A stretch of DNA of 20,634 bases from JBLFWJ01 sp047611425 (GTDB lineage Bacteria > Bacteroidota > Bacteroidia > UBA10329): contig JBLFWJ010000038.1 in assembly GCA_047611425.1 (NCBI GenBank), positions 1 to 20,634 on the forward strand, read 5' to 3'. The translations under genes were made by a program, and so were the position numbers. Below the pieces are notes generated by a model, which was not told the DNA's origin, did no database searches, and saw only the letters and a program-made list of their open reading frames with translations. Of this stretch, positions 8,119 to 15,998 are shown piece by piece. Numbering within the stretch: the first letter of the stretch is position 1; each line of letters opens with the position of its first letter.

Positions 8119-8196
8119 CAGAGACCTCCTAAACCAAGGATGATGTGACCGTTGTTGAGTTTGTTTCTGAAGGAGAAAATCATATCCATTTTAGGT

Positions 8197-8204
8197 AGAT
8201 TCGC
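8197..8204 (+). promoter_or_regulatory. Possible -7 element for panC
   Basis: TAGATTCG matches TAnnTTTG with one mismatch and lies 23 bases above the panC ATG. No TTG stands at the usual distance upstream, so this is a weak call. Confidence 0.35.
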
Positions 8205-8227
8205 TGCCCTGTTCATCTCTACAATTC

Positions 8228-9073
8228 ATGCAAATTATTGACCGCTGCGAAGCTCTGTCTGAATTACTAAACATGGTGCGAAATGATGGAAAAAAGGTCC
8301 ATTTCATTCCTACAATGGGTGCGCTCCATGAAGGTCATGTCTCACTTTTAACCAATGCCTTGGATAGCAATGCCATTACCGTGGTTAGCGTTTTTGTAAA
8401 TCCATCTCAATTCAACAAATCCAAGGATTTACACAACTATCCGAGAACCTTTGAGGCCGACAAAAAAAAGCTCAAAGATGCTGGTTGTCACATAATGTTC
8501 TTTCCTTCCGTAAAAGAAGTCTATCCTGACAGCCAGATTCCCAACTTTGATTTGGAAGGGTTAGACACGCTTATGGAAGGCGAATTCAGGCCAGGGCATT
8601 TCCAAGGGGTCGTTCAAGTTGTGGACAGGCTTTTTTCAATTATTCAACCAGACAAGGCATTCTTTGGGCAAAAGGACTTTCAGCAATTGGCCGTTGTTCA
8701 ACATATGATGAAAAAACTTGGCCACCAAACAGAGGTGTTGGGTTGCCCTACAATACGGGAAGCGTCTGGACTGGCCATGAGTTCGAGAAACATGTTGCTT
8801 TCCGATGAGGCGTTAACAAACGCAAGCATCATTTATACAACACTTGAAAATATCAAGGACGGGTACAAGAAAGGTTCAACCATTGATGTGCTGATTAACC
8901 AAGCCAAATCTGATATTAATAGCATTATTGGGTTTGAATTGGAGTATTTAGAAATTGTAAATCCGGGTTCGCTCGATCGCATCAATGAAAACCAGAACAA
9001 AACGGCTGTAGCCTGTGTTGCTGCCTATGTTGAAGGCGTTAGATTGATCGACAATCTGATGCTAATTGCGTAA
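8228..9073 (+). CDS. panC: Pantoate--beta-alanine ligase (pantothenate synthetase)
   Basis: PanC joins D-pantoate and beta-alanine with ATP to give pantothenate, the precursor of coenzyme A. The 281-residue product has the standard length. Class motifs of the HIGH superfamily are visible: PTMGALHEGH at residues 28-37 with both His (34 and 37), FVNPSQF at 56-62, FFGQKDFQQLAVV around 145-157, and the KMSKS-equivalent LAMSSRNMLL at 182-191. The gene starts at the ATG at 8228, divergent from the GT5-like gene. panD follows after 13 bases, so the ligase and the enzyme that makes its beta-alanine substrate are read together. Confidence 0.97.
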   Translation: MQIIDRCEALSELLNMVRNDGKKVHFIPTMGALHEGHVSLLTNALDSNAITVVSVFVNPSQFNKSKDLHNYPRTFEADKKKLKDAGCHIMFFPSVKEVYPDSQIPNFDLEGLDTLMEGEFRPGHFQGVVQVVDRLFSIIQPDKAFFGQKDFQQLAVVQHMMKKLGHQTEVLGCPTIREASGLAMSSRNMLLSDEALTNASIIYTTLENIKDGYKKGSTIDVLINQAKSDINSIIGFELEYLEIVNPGSLDRINENQNKTAVACVAAYVEGVRLIDNLMLIA

Positions 9074-9086
9074 GTTCGCGCGCCCA

Positions 9087-9437
9087 ATGAAAATCGAGGT
9101 TTTAAAGAGCAAGTTGCACCGAGTAACAGTTACCGAGGCTGACCTGAATTACATCGGTAGTGTCACCATCGACCCAATGTTGATGGAAGCTGCCAATATG
9201 ATAGAGGGAGAGAAGGTGCAGATTGTGAACGTGAATAATGGTGAGCGTTTAGAAACCTACATCATTACTGGAGAAAGAAACTCTGGCAACATCTGTTTAA
9301 ACGGTCCGGCCGCAAGAAAGGTCGCAGTTGGAGATGTGGTAATCATTATATCGTACGCCATCCTAGATTTTGAGGACGCCAAAACGTTCCGACCAGCCAT
9401 CGTTTTTCCAGAAACACAAACAAACCTTCTTAGGTAA
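9087..9437 (+). CDS. panD: Aspartate 1-decarboxylase
   Basis: PanD makes beta-alanine from L-aspartate and uses a pyruvoyl group formed by self-cleavage. From the ATG at 9087 the product has 116 residues and the self-cleavage site falls exactly at Gly24-Ser25 (TEADLNYIGSVTI), as in the E. coli enzyme; this decides the start over an in-frame alternative at 9066, which would add seven residues and overlap panC. Other conserved pieces are ITGERNSGNICLNGPAAR, with the Asn and Gly-rich stretch of the active site, and GDVVIIISYA. It sits between panC and a membrane-protein gene that starts 2 bases after its stop, so it is inside an operon. Maturation by a separate PanM/PanZ factor is not indicated here. 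Confidence 0.97.
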   Translation: MKIEVLKSKLHRVTVTEADLNYIGSVTIDPMLMEAANMIEGEKVQIVNVNNGERLETYIITGERNSGNICLNGPAARKVAVGDVVIIISYAILDFEDAKTFRPAIVFPETQTNLLR

Positions 9438-9439
9438 CG

Positions 9440-10453
9440 ATGAAGAAGGTTTTAGGCAACATTCTTAAGGTAGGATTACCACTGGCTTTTGGCATCTATG
9501 TGATATACTACCAATACAATCAGCTAGAAGTGGAGCAGGTTGAAACGATCAAGAAATCATTTCGAGAAGCCAACTATTTCTGGGTTCTTTTGAGTTTGGC
9601 TTTTGGGACATTAAGCCACATAAGTCGGGCATATCGTTGGCGATACACCTTAAGCCCGTTAAGCATTCAGGTGAGATTTCTGAATTCGTTTTTTGCTGTT
9701 ATGATAGGCTATGTTGCAAACATTGTTTTTCCTCGTCTTGGAGAGGTGTCGCGTTGTGCCGTGGTTGCCAAATATGAAAAGCAACCATTTGAAAAGCTAT
9801 TCGGCACCGTGGTGGCAGAACGTGTGGCTGATATGATTATTTTACTTTCGATTATCATAGTCGTTCTTTTTCTTCAAATGGATATTTTGAAAGAAACATT
9901 AACCGACATGTTGACCTCTGCAGGTGATCCAACCACGTTAATCAAGAAAATGGTTGTACTGGGAGTTGTCGTGGTGCTGATTCTTGTTGGTGGTCTTGTT
10001 GTTTTAAAAGTCTCATCTCACCCATTTATTCTAAAGGTCAAGTCCTTTACGAAAGGATTATTGGACGGAATCTTATCGATTCTTAAAATGAAAAAGAAAT
10101 GGGCGTTTATTGGCCATACAGCATTTATTTGGATCATGTATATGGCCATGTTCTACGTGCCTTTCTTTGCACTGCCAGAAACATCTAATGTACCATTAGC
10201 CGGAGTGCTTGCTGCGTTTGTAGTGGGAGGCTTGTCTATCATTTTTGTTCAAGGGGGAATTGGGATCTATCCTCTTTTTGTTGCACTGGTTCTGACTCTT
10301 TATGGGGTCTCCGAAACAGCTGGCTTAACACTTGGTTGGATTATTTGGACCGCCCAGACCGCCATGTTAGTTGGATGGGGTGCCATTTCCCTTATCGCTA
10401 TGCCGCTTTATAACCGAGGCAAGGACCTGAATACTGATTCACGACCAACTTGA
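9440..10453 (+). CDS. UPF0104 / flippase-like integral membrane protein (lysylphosphatidylglycerol synthase TM-region family)
   Basis: This is a 337-residue inner-membrane protein with about eight hydrophobic segments, roughly at residues 8-24, 46-60, 83-97, 131-147, 170-190, 223-243, 252-287 and 296-321. Family marks include FPRLGEVSRC at 97-106, TVVAERVAD at 123-131 and the GGIGIYP turn at 272-278, as in the YbhN/AglD/MprF-like flippase superfamily. No soluble aminoacyl-transferase domain is attached, so it cannot be a full MprF. The biochemical role is unknown; related domains move lipids or lipid-linked molecules across the membrane. It starts 2 bases after panD and is therefore translated with the pantothenate genes. 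I recall the same order in other flavobacteria, which suggests conserved linkage rather than shared function. Confidence 0.86.
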   Translation: MKKVLGNILKVGLPLAFGIYVIYYQYNQLEVEQVETIKKSFREANYFWVLLSLAFGTLSHISRAYRWRYTLSPLSIQVRFLNSFFAVMIGYVANIVFPRLGEVSRCAVVAKYEKQPFEKLFGTVVAERVADMIILLSIIIVVLFLQMDILKETLTDMLTSAGDPTTLIKKMVVLGVVVVLILVGGLVVLKVSSHPFILKVKSFTKGLLDGILSILKMKKKWAFIGHTAFIWIMYMAMFYVPFFALPETSNVPLAGVLAAFVVGGLSIIFVQGGIGIYPLFVALVLTLYGVSETAGLTLGWIIWTAQTAMLVGWGAISLIAMPLYNRGKDLNTDSRPT

Positions 10454-10460
10454 GAAGTTC

Positions 10461-10468
10461 TACCTTTG
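10461..10468 (+). promoter_or_regulatory. Promoter -7 element for the lipocalin-like lipoprotein and radA
   Basis: TACCTTTG is a perfect match to TAnnTTTG. It begins eight bases after the stop of the UPF0104 gene and 36 bases above the next ATG. The -33 part is weak. Confidence 0.5.
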
Positions 10469-10496
10469 ATCGTTCTGCTCACAAAAGAATATTGCA

Positions 10497-10922
10497 ATGA
10501 GATCATTTAAAGCCCTTAGTTTTTTAGCCTTAATTCCTTTAATGCTAACCACTTCTTCTTGCGGAAAAGCTCAATTAGACCAGCTCGAAGGAACCTGGGA
10601 GTACATTAATTTTGATGATCTTCTAAACCAACAGTTCCGACATACTTGGGTCTTTGAGGCTGGTGAGGTTAGAGTAAATAAGTACCCTGCACCAAGCCCA
10701 AGCAATCCTTTCCCTCAACCTGAGCACGTTAACACTGGCAGCTACAATACCAAAACCGGATTTACAACGGCCACTATTGAAATTTACGATCTGAGTGACG
10801 ATCGCCAAAACATCATCTTTGAAGCCAACTGGGAGATTGCTGACATCGGCAATGAAGTTCTGAGATTGCAGACAACGGACATCGGTGGTAACGTCATCAG
10901 AGAATTCAAACGATTCGAATAA
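10497..10922 (+). CDS. Lipocalin-like lipoprotein
   Basis: The 141-residue product has a lipoprotein signal with lipobox TSSC and lipidated Cys22. The mature start, GKAQLDQLEGTWEYINFDD, has the L-x-GTW motif that opens lipocalin-like beta-barrel domains (Lipocalin_4/5-type in Bacteroidota), and the rest alternates short beta-like strands ending in VIREFKRFE. Ligand and function are unknown. radA starts 18 bases after the stop codon, so both are probably on one transcript from the -7 element at 10461-10468. Such small lipocalin-like lipoproteins are common and variable in Bacteroidota, and the family call rests on the N-terminal motif and size only. Confidence 0.75.
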   Translation: MRSFKALSFLALIPLMLTTSSCGKAQLDQLEGTWEYINFDDLLNQQFRHTWVFEAGEVRVNKYPAPSPSNPFPQPEHVNTGSYNTKTGFTTATIEIYDLSDDRQNIIFEANWEIADIGNEVLRLQTTDIGGNVIREFKRFE

Positions 10923-10939
10923 GCGTTGGCCCCTATTGA

Positions 10940-12295
10940 ATGGCCAAAGTAAAATCAGCCTTTTTTTGTCAGAATTGCGGTAATGAGTCACCCAAATGGG
11001 TAGGCAAGTGTACGGGGTGCAACCAATGGAATACGCTGGTTGAGGAGAAAGTCGTGAAGTCCTCTGCTTCGCACTCAACAAAACTTTACGAAACCAAGTC
11101 AGAACCAATCCTGATTAACGAGATTGTTGCCTCTGCGGATACTAGAATCCAACTTCCCGATAGTGAATTCAATCGGGTACTTGGTGGTGGAATTGTTACT
11201 GGGTCGCTAACACTTTTAGGTGGAGAACCGGGAATCGGTAAATCAACTTTAATGCTGCAATTGGCACTAAGGACGGTGGGTCTTAAGGTGTTGTACGTGT
11301 CTGGAGAAGAAAGCGAAGGGCAACTGAAAATGCGTGCTGAACGAATTGGAATTTCCAACTCCGAACTTCAGGTTCTAACCGAGACTTCAGTTCAGGTACT
11401 GCTCAAACACTTCAAAAAGGTAGAACCTCAGCTCATTGTCATTGATTCCATTCAAACACTTCGTTCTGAGTTGGTCGAGTCTGCACCTGGCAGTGTAGCC
11501 CAAGTTCGAGAATCCACTGCCGTGCTTCAGCGTTATGCTAAGGAAAATGGCATTCCAATTGTTATTATTGGTCACATTAATAAGGACGGTATGATTGCAG
11601 GACCGAAGGTTCTGGAGCATATGGTAGATACCGTTCTTCAGTTTGAAGGTGACCGAAACCACTTTTTCAGGATTGTACGGGCCATAAAAAATCGCTTTGG
11701 TGCCACACCCGAATTGGCCATTTACGAAATGGCTCAAGATGGATTGAATCCAGTTTTAGATCCTTCACGAATTCTTGCTCCTGGAAGAGAAACAGAATCA
11801 AGCGGGGTTGCAACTGCAGCTACAATGGAGGGAATGCGACCCATGTTGATCGAGTCTCAAGCCTTGGTAAGCTCTGCAGTTTACGGCACACCTCAGAGAT
11901 CAACAACAGGATTCGACCTTAGGAGGTTGAACATGTTACTGGCCGTTTTGGAAAAGAGATGTGGATTCCGATTAGGGGCAAAGGACGTTTTCCTCAATAT
12001 AGCCGGTGGATTGAGGGTTGATGACCCTGCTATCGACCTTGCTGTTTGCTGTGCGGTTTTATCCTCCTCCGAGGATTTGGAAATCCCAACAAACACTTGT
12101 TTTGCAGGTGAAATAGGATTGAGCGGAGAAATCAGACCAATTGGAAGAATTGAACAGCGAGTTGCCGAAGCGAGCAAGCTTGGAATGAAACGAATTTTCA
12201 TTCCAAAAATGAGCGCTGACCAAGTGAAATCCAGCACCATTGAAGTTCTTCCTGTAGGAAAGATTGACGAGGTTTTTCGAGCCCTTTTTGGCTAA
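10940..12295 (+). CDS. radA: DNA repair protein RadA (Sms)
   Basis: RadA is a RecA-like helicase that helps process recombination intermediates by driving branch migration. The 451-residue product has standard length and order. A C4 zinc finger uses Cys10, Cys13, Cys24 and Cys27 (CQNC, CTGC). The ATPase has Walker A GEPGIGKS at 95-102, Walker B LIVIDS with Asp169, and the RadA-specific KNRFG motif at 250-254. The last 170 residues form the Lon-protease-like domain, with GGLRVDDPAIDLAV. All diagnostic parts are intact, so it should be functional. The gap to the MarC gene contains a possible new promoter, so the unit may end here, though I see no clear terminator. Confidence 0.97.
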   Translation: MAKVKSAFFCQNCGNESPKWVGKCTGCNQWNTLVEEKVVKSSASHSTKLYETKSEPILINEIVASADTRIQLPDSEFNRVLGGGIVTGSLTLLGGEPGIGKSTLMLQLALRTVGLKVLYVSGEESEGQLKMRAERIGISNSELQVLTETSVQVLLKHFKKVEPQLIVIDSIQTLRSELVESAPGSVAQVRESTAVLQRYAKENGIPIVIIGHINKDGMIAGPKVLEHMVDTVLQFEGDRNHFFRIVRAIKNRFGATPELAIYEMAQDGLNPVLDPSRILAPGRETESSGVATAATMEGMRPMLIESQALVSSAVYGTPQRSTTGFDLRRLNMLLAVLEKRCGFRLGAKDVFLNIAGGLRVDDPAIDLAVCCAVLSSSEDLEIPTNTCFAGEIGLSGEIRPIGRIEQRVAEASKLGMKRIFIPKMSADQVKSSTIEVLPVGKIDEVFRALFG

Positions 12296-12341
12296 CTATC
12301 TTTAATTCTTCGAATACAGTTTTTCGAGTAATCCGATCAAC

Positions 12342-12349
12342 TACTTTCG
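12342..12349 (+). promoter_or_regulatory. Possible -7 element for the MarC-family gene
   Basis: TACTTTCG is one mismatch from TAnnTTTG and lies 17 bases above the ATG at 12367. The region about 20 bases upstream is T-rich but lacks a clean TTG. Confidence 0.38.
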
Positions 12350-12366
12350 CGCCAAATTTTTCGGAA

Positions 12367-12933
12367 ATGAAGTTGAATTTCAAAGAAATACTTACCGCTG
12401 GCATGATTCTGTTTGCGGTTATTGACATTATCGGAAGCATGCCGATCATTATTGATTTACGTCAAAAGGTCGGGCATCTCAAGTCGGGGTTAGCAACTAC
12501 AGTCGCAGGCATAATCATGATTGTGTTTCTCTTCTTGGGAGAAAGTATTCTTACACTTATTGGTATCGATGTTGGCTCGTTCGCAATTGCGGGATCTTTT
12601 GTGCTATTCTTCCTTGCGTTGGAAATGGTTTTAGGTGTCAAAATCTTTAAGGACGAAATTCCAGAAACCGCATCCATTGTTCCTATTGCATTTCCGCTTA
12701 TCGCGGGAGCAGGATCAATGACGACCTTGCTATCGCTTCGTTCTGAATTCGACACCATCAACATCATCGTGGCTATTCTGCTTAATATGGTTTTGGTCTA
12801 TGCTGTTTTGAAGTCCACCACTCGACTTGAAAAAATCCTGGGAAACGGTGGAATCAGCATTCTGCGCAAGGTATTTGGCATCATCCTTTTGGCAATAGCT
12901 GTTAAATTATTCCGCACCAACGCGGGAGTGTAA
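12367..12933 (+). CDS. MarC family integral membrane protein
   Basis: The 188-residue product is almost entirely membrane-embedded, with six hydrophobic segments at about residues 8-29, 42-66, 71-90, 103-124, 131-148 and 166-182. The family marks are the opening run MILFAVIDIIGSMPIII, corresponding to the FxxxDPxGxxPxF-like start of MarC proteins (Ile here for Pro), and IAFPLIAGAGSMTTLL at 107-122, the conserved P-x-x-x-G-x-G-x-x turn. MarC proteins were once linked to multidrug resistance, but that link was withdrawn and the substrate is unknown; some are annotated as NAAT transporters. It is slightly shorter than the usual 200-220 residues. A strong promoter for the next gene begins 22 bases past its stop. 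Confidence 0.9.
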   Translation: MKLNFKEILTAGMILFAVIDIIGSMPIIIDLRQKVGHLKSGLATTVAGIIMIVFLFLGESILTLIGIDVGSFAIAGSFVLFFLALEMVLGVKIFKDEIPETASIVPIAFPLIAGAGSMTTLLSLRSEFDTINIIVAILLNMVLVYAVLKSTTRLEKILGNGGISILRKVFGIILLAIAVKLFRTNAGV

Positions 12934-12954
12934 AACAATTTCGGGTTTCTAGCG

Positions 12955-12962
12955 TATCTTTG
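12955..12962 (+). promoter_or_regulatory. Promoter -7 element directly above the Cys-rich protein gene
   Basis: TATCTTTG is a perfect match to TAnnTTTG. Only four bases separate it from the GTG start at 12967, so the predicted transcript would begin at or next to the start codon. It sits in the 33-base gap after the MarC gene. Confidence 0.6.
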
Positions 12963-12966
12963 CAGA

Positions 12967-13359
12967 GTGAAACTGTTAGGCAGATCCATATACTTATTCA
13001 TACTTCTTGCTTTGGGCGTGTCTCAGGGTGGTGTGTTCATCGAGTCCATGACCTGCCTGAAAAGCGGTTCGAAAAGCATCTCGGTAAACAGCAGAATTAA
13101 CTGCTGCGATGCTGAGACCAGCAGTAGTCCAACAGGTATTTACAAGGGATGCTGTTGCCTACACGAAACAACTTTCGTAGAGCAAGACAATGAATTGGTC
13201 CACACCGCTCCGGCCATCAATATTCCAGTGAGTGCTCCTTTGACCGTTCATTCAATTCTCGAAATTGAGAATGAAGATTACACCCTTTTTGCCGATTTGA
13301 GAAATCGTCCTCCACCTGAGGAATCCTTCCAGAACCTTTACTGCGTCTACCGAATTTGA
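12967..13359 (+). CDS. Cys-rich exported small protein, HYC_CC_PP-like
   Basis: The 130-residue product opens with a signal-like hydrophobic stretch (KLLGRSIYLFILLALGVSQGG). The mature part has Cys30 (MTC), the pair Cys46-47 (NCC), the run Cys62-64 (GCCCLHE) with His66, and Cys126, plus a PPP motif at 115-117 and the C-terminus FQNLYCVYRI. This layout matches what I recall of the Bacteroidota HYC_CC_PP family, with MTC in place of HYC; function is not established, but the Cys/His spacing suggests metal or heme binding. The start is the GTG at 12967, chosen because no ATG keeps the signal sequence. A TonB receptor and an HMA protein follow in the same direction, which supports a role in metal uptake or handling. 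Promoter spacing implies a leaderless transcript. Confidence 0.72.
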   Translation: MKLLGRSIYLFILLALGVSQGGVFIESMTCLKSGSKSISVNSRINCCDAETSSSPTGIYKGCCCLHETTFVEQDNELVHTAPAINIPVSAPLTVHSILEIENEDYTLFADLRNRPPPEESFQNLYCVYRI

Positions 13360-13360
13360 T

Positions 13361-13398
13361 AAGGTCGATTCCATCCCTCGGAATTGAAGTTCAACCTT
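13361..13398 (+). other. Hairpin between the Cys-rich gene and the TonB receptor gene
   Basis: TCGATTCC (13365-13372) pairs with GGAATTGA (13380-13387) at seven of eight positions around a 7-base loop, and an outer AAGGT/ACCTT pair closes at 13361-13365 and 13394-13398. It begins two bases past a stop codon and ends 13 bases before the receptor ATG. There is no T run, so a transcript-stability or attenuation element is more likely than a terminator. Confidence 0.35.
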
Positions 13399-13411
13399 AT
13401 TCAAATTAATT

Positions 13412-15637
13412 ATGAAACATACATTTTTGGCCATCGTGGCCATGCTTTGCCTGACTCAGGCACAAGCTCAAAATAAAATCTGCGGACATGTCGAGTCTTC
13501 AGATCATGATAAAGAAGGCCCACTCATAGGAGCCTCGGTATTCTGGCTCGGCACAACTACTGGAGTCGCTGGCGATGTTGAAGGTGAATTCTGCATTGAA
13601 GAACCAACATCGTACCCAGCAAGGTTAGTAGTAAGCCATGTAAGCTCAGAATCGGATACCATTCTTTTTACTGAATACACAAGCAAGGAAGTGCACGCCC
13701 ACTTGCAGCCAATCAAACTCGAAACAGTCACAGTTACGGCCACGGAAAAAGCGAGTTCATACGATCTAATGAATCCGATATTAGTGGAAAATCTTGGCTC
13801 AAAAGAGTTAAAGAAAGCCGCTTGTTGCAACCTCTCAGAGAGTTTTGAATCCAATGCTTCTGTTGATGTCGTAGTGAGTGATGCCGTTTCTGGTGCGCGA
13901 AAGATCCGAATGATGGGCCTTGATGGTGTTTACACTCAAATTCAGGGCGAGAACATGCCTTTGATTCGTGGATTGAGCATGGGTTCAGGTATGTTGAACA
14001 TTCCAGGAACATGGGTCGAAAGCATCCAAATCTCTAAAGGCCCGGGATCCGTAGTAAACGGCTACGAAGCTATGATCGGTCAGATCAACGTGGAATTTCA
14101 AAAACCGGATGAAGCTGACACTTACTTCATCAACTTATATGGAAACGTTGGAGGTCGCGCTGAGGCCAATTTGCAATACGCCAAACAAATCACACCAAAA
14201 GTGGGCACCACTTTCTTTGGGCATGCAAGTGCCCGTTTGCGCGAGAACGATTCGAACAACGATGGCTTTATGGACATGCCATTGTCGCAGCAATACATCG
14301 GGTTTAATCGATGGAAATTCAAAATGGGTGATTGGCGTGCGCAGGTCGGGGTAAGAGGCAGTTATGACAATAGAATTGGTGGTCAATTAGGATACAAGAA
14401 AGGCCTAATAGCAGATGTTCAGCCATACGGAATTGAAATCCTGAATCGGCAAATTGATTTAACGACAAAGACCGCAAAGCTTTTTGATAAGCATGATGAC
14501 CTGAGTATTGCGATTGTAACCAATTGGAGGTATCACGATTTAAACAGCCAGTACGGTTTAAAAACGTATGAAGCGATTGAACGCATGGCTTACGGCAACC
14601 TGATTATTCAAAATGCTTGGAAGGAGGATAAGCACAGACTTCGAGCTGGCGCGAGTTATTTATACGATGATCACGTTCAGCATTTGACAGATAGTGCTTG
14701 GCAGATTATCGAACACGTACCCGGTGCATATGCAGAATATACATTCAGCATGCCACTCAAGTTCTCGCTTGTGGCGGGTATCAGAGGGGATTACCACAAT
14801 AAATTCGGGATGATGGTTACGCCTCGACTTCACCTCAAGTACCATTTGGCAGACCTTACCACAATTCGAGTTTCTGGAGGCAGAGGATACCGAACCGCGC
14901 GCCCTTTTGCCGACAACCCAAGTCTTTTTGCTAGTTCCCGCAGAATAGAGTTTACGCCAATGACCAAACCTGAAGAAAGTTGGAATTACGGCATCAGCTT
15001 TTCTCACAGCATGCGATTATGGAGACGAGAACTGACCGTTACTTCAAGCTTTTTCAGAACGGAATTCATAAACCAAATGGTGATTGATATGGACTCTGAG
15101 CAACGGGCCCTTCATATTTATCCGTTGGAAGGTCGCTCCTACTCTAATTCGTTTCAAATTGATTTGTCCTACGAACCCTTGCCGCGAACGACCATCAACC
15201 TCGCCTACAAATTGAACGATGCACACACCGAATACAGGGTTGGTGAATTACTCAATCCATTGGTTGATCGACACCTTGGTTTGATCAATCTTGGTTACTT
15301 CACGAAAGGACAGAAAAACTGGGCATTTGATCTCACGGTCCAGTTTCATGGTGATGCAAGAATCCCAAGCACGTCCACAAATCCTGTGGAGTATCAAGTT
15401 CCCGTGCGGTCGCCATTTCACGTGATCATCAATGCACAGGTGACCAAAACGTTTAAGTGGTTCGAAGTTTATTTAGGTGCAGAAAACCTCACGAATTATC
15501 GCCAACCAAATGCTATCATTGCAGCCGATGATCCTTTTGGCGAGCATTTTGATGCCACCATGATCTGGGGCCCAACCATGGGCATCAACCCGTACCTGGG
15601 AATTAGAATGAAGTTTAATCCAAAGAAGAAATCCTAA
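13412..15637 (+). CDS. TonB-dependent outer-membrane receptor with carboxypeptidase-like N-terminal domain
   Basis: This 741-residue protein is an outer-membrane transporter powered by TonB. A signal peptide ends at TQAQAQ (residue 20). Residues 23-100 form the CarboxypepD_reg-like domain (GHVESSDHDKEGPLIGASV, GVAGDVEGEFCIEE). The plug lies at about 105-232, with LKKAACCNLSESFESNAS (Cys138-139), RKIRMMGLDGVYTQIQGE, and SIQISKGPGSVVNGYEAMIG, and the rest is the 22-strand barrel. The CC pair plus Cys24 and Cys61 are unusual for such a receptor, since plugs usually lack Cys; from memory, the CCNLSESFE stretch recurs in Bacteroidota receptors beside heavy-metal genes. With the Cys-rich protein before it and the HMA protein one base after it, a metal such as copper, or a metal chelate, is the best guess for substrate. 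Not shown by sequence alone. Confidence 0.9.
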   Translation: MKHTFLAIVAMLCLTQAQAQNKICGHVESSDHDKEGPLIGASVFWLGTTTGVAGDVEGEFCIEEPTSYPARLVVSHVSSESDTILFTEYTSKEVHAHLQPIKLETVTVTATEKASSYDLMNPILVENLGSKELKKAACCNLSESFESNASVDVVVSDAVSGARKIRMMGLDGVYTQIQGENMPLIRGLSMGSGMLNIPGTWVESIQISKGPGSVVNGYEAMIGQINVEFQKPDEADTYFINLYGNVGGRAEANLQYAKQITPKVGTTFFGHASARLRENDSNNDGFMDMPLSQQYIGFNRWKFKMGDWRAQVGVRGSYDNRIGGQLGYKKGLIADVQPYGIEILNRQIDLTTKTAKLFDKHDDLSIAIVTNWRYHDLNSQYGLKTYEAIERMAYGNLIIQNAWKEDKHRLRAGASYLYDDHVQHLTDSAWQIIEHVPGAYAEYTFSMPLKFSLVAGIRGDYHNKFGMMVTPRLHLKYHLADLTTIRVSGGRGYRTARPFADNPSLFASSRRIEFTPMTKPEESWNYGISFSHSMRLWRRELTVTSSFFRTEFINQMVIDMDSEQRALHIYPLEGRSYSNSFQIDLSYEPLPRTTINLAYKLNDAHTEYRVGELLNPLVDRHLGLINLGYFTKGQKNWAFDLTVQFHGDARIPSTSTNPVEYQVPVRSPFHVIINAQVTKTFKWFEVYLGAENLTNYRQPNAIIAADDPFGEHFDATMIWGPTMGINPYLGIRMKFNPKKKS

Positions 15638-15638
15638 T

Positions 15639-15980
15639 ATGAAAATGAGAAGTTTATTGATTGCGTTGGTGCTTGTTGCAACAGCAAATGTTGCCTCGGC
15701 CCAAAAGAAATCCGTTGAGAAAGTGACCATTCAAACCTCGGCCGTTTGCGAAATGTGCAAGACTACAATTGAGGAAGGAATGGTTTACGTGAAGGGTGTA
15801 AGAGAAGCCGACCTAAACCTTGAAGATTTTAAGGTAACGGTGACTTACCGGGCAGATAAGACCGATCCCGAGGCGATTAAAAAAGCCATTGCAAAATTGG
15901 GCTACACAGCAGATGACGTAAAGCCATTACAAAAGGATTTTGACAAGCTACATGAGTGCTGCAAAGCACCACATGATTGA
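15639..15980 (+). CDS. Periplasmic HMA-domain metal-binding protein
   Basis: The 113-residue product has a signal peptide (RSLLIALVLVATANVASAQ, cleavage after residue 22 or so) and one heavy-metal-associated ferredoxin-like domain. The CxxC metal site is CEMC at Cys37-Cys40 in TSAVCEMCKTTIEEG; the middle and end follow the HMA pattern (VKGVREADLNLEDFKVTVTY, IKKAIAKLGYTAD). A second pair, Cys107-108, stands at the tail in HECCKAP, giving a possible extra metal site. The likely role is a metallochaperone, probably for copper, in the periplasm. It starts one base after the stop of the receptor gene (an ATG six bases further would serve equally), so the two are translated together. It ends 18 bases from the convergent PAP2-like gene. 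Confidence 0.9.
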   Translation: MKMRSLLIALVLVATANVASAQKKSVEKVTIQTSAVCEMCKTTIEEGMVYVKGVREADLNLEDFKVTVTYRADKTDPEAIKKAIAKLGYTADDVKPLQKDFDKLHECCKAPHD

Positions 15981-15998
15981 TGTTTATGAGGGGTGAGC

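Noticed and set aside
9066..9086. Upstream panD start at 9066
   Set aside because: It overlaps panC and shifts the Gly24-Ser25 self-cleavage site out of its standard position.
10623..11108. Minus-strand frame of 161 codons
   Set aside because: It lies antisense to the lipocalin-like gene and radA, both clearly coding, and shows no family features.
14660..15007. Minus-strand frame inside the TonB receptor gene
   Set aside because: It is antisense to a continuous receptor barrel with clear family sequence.
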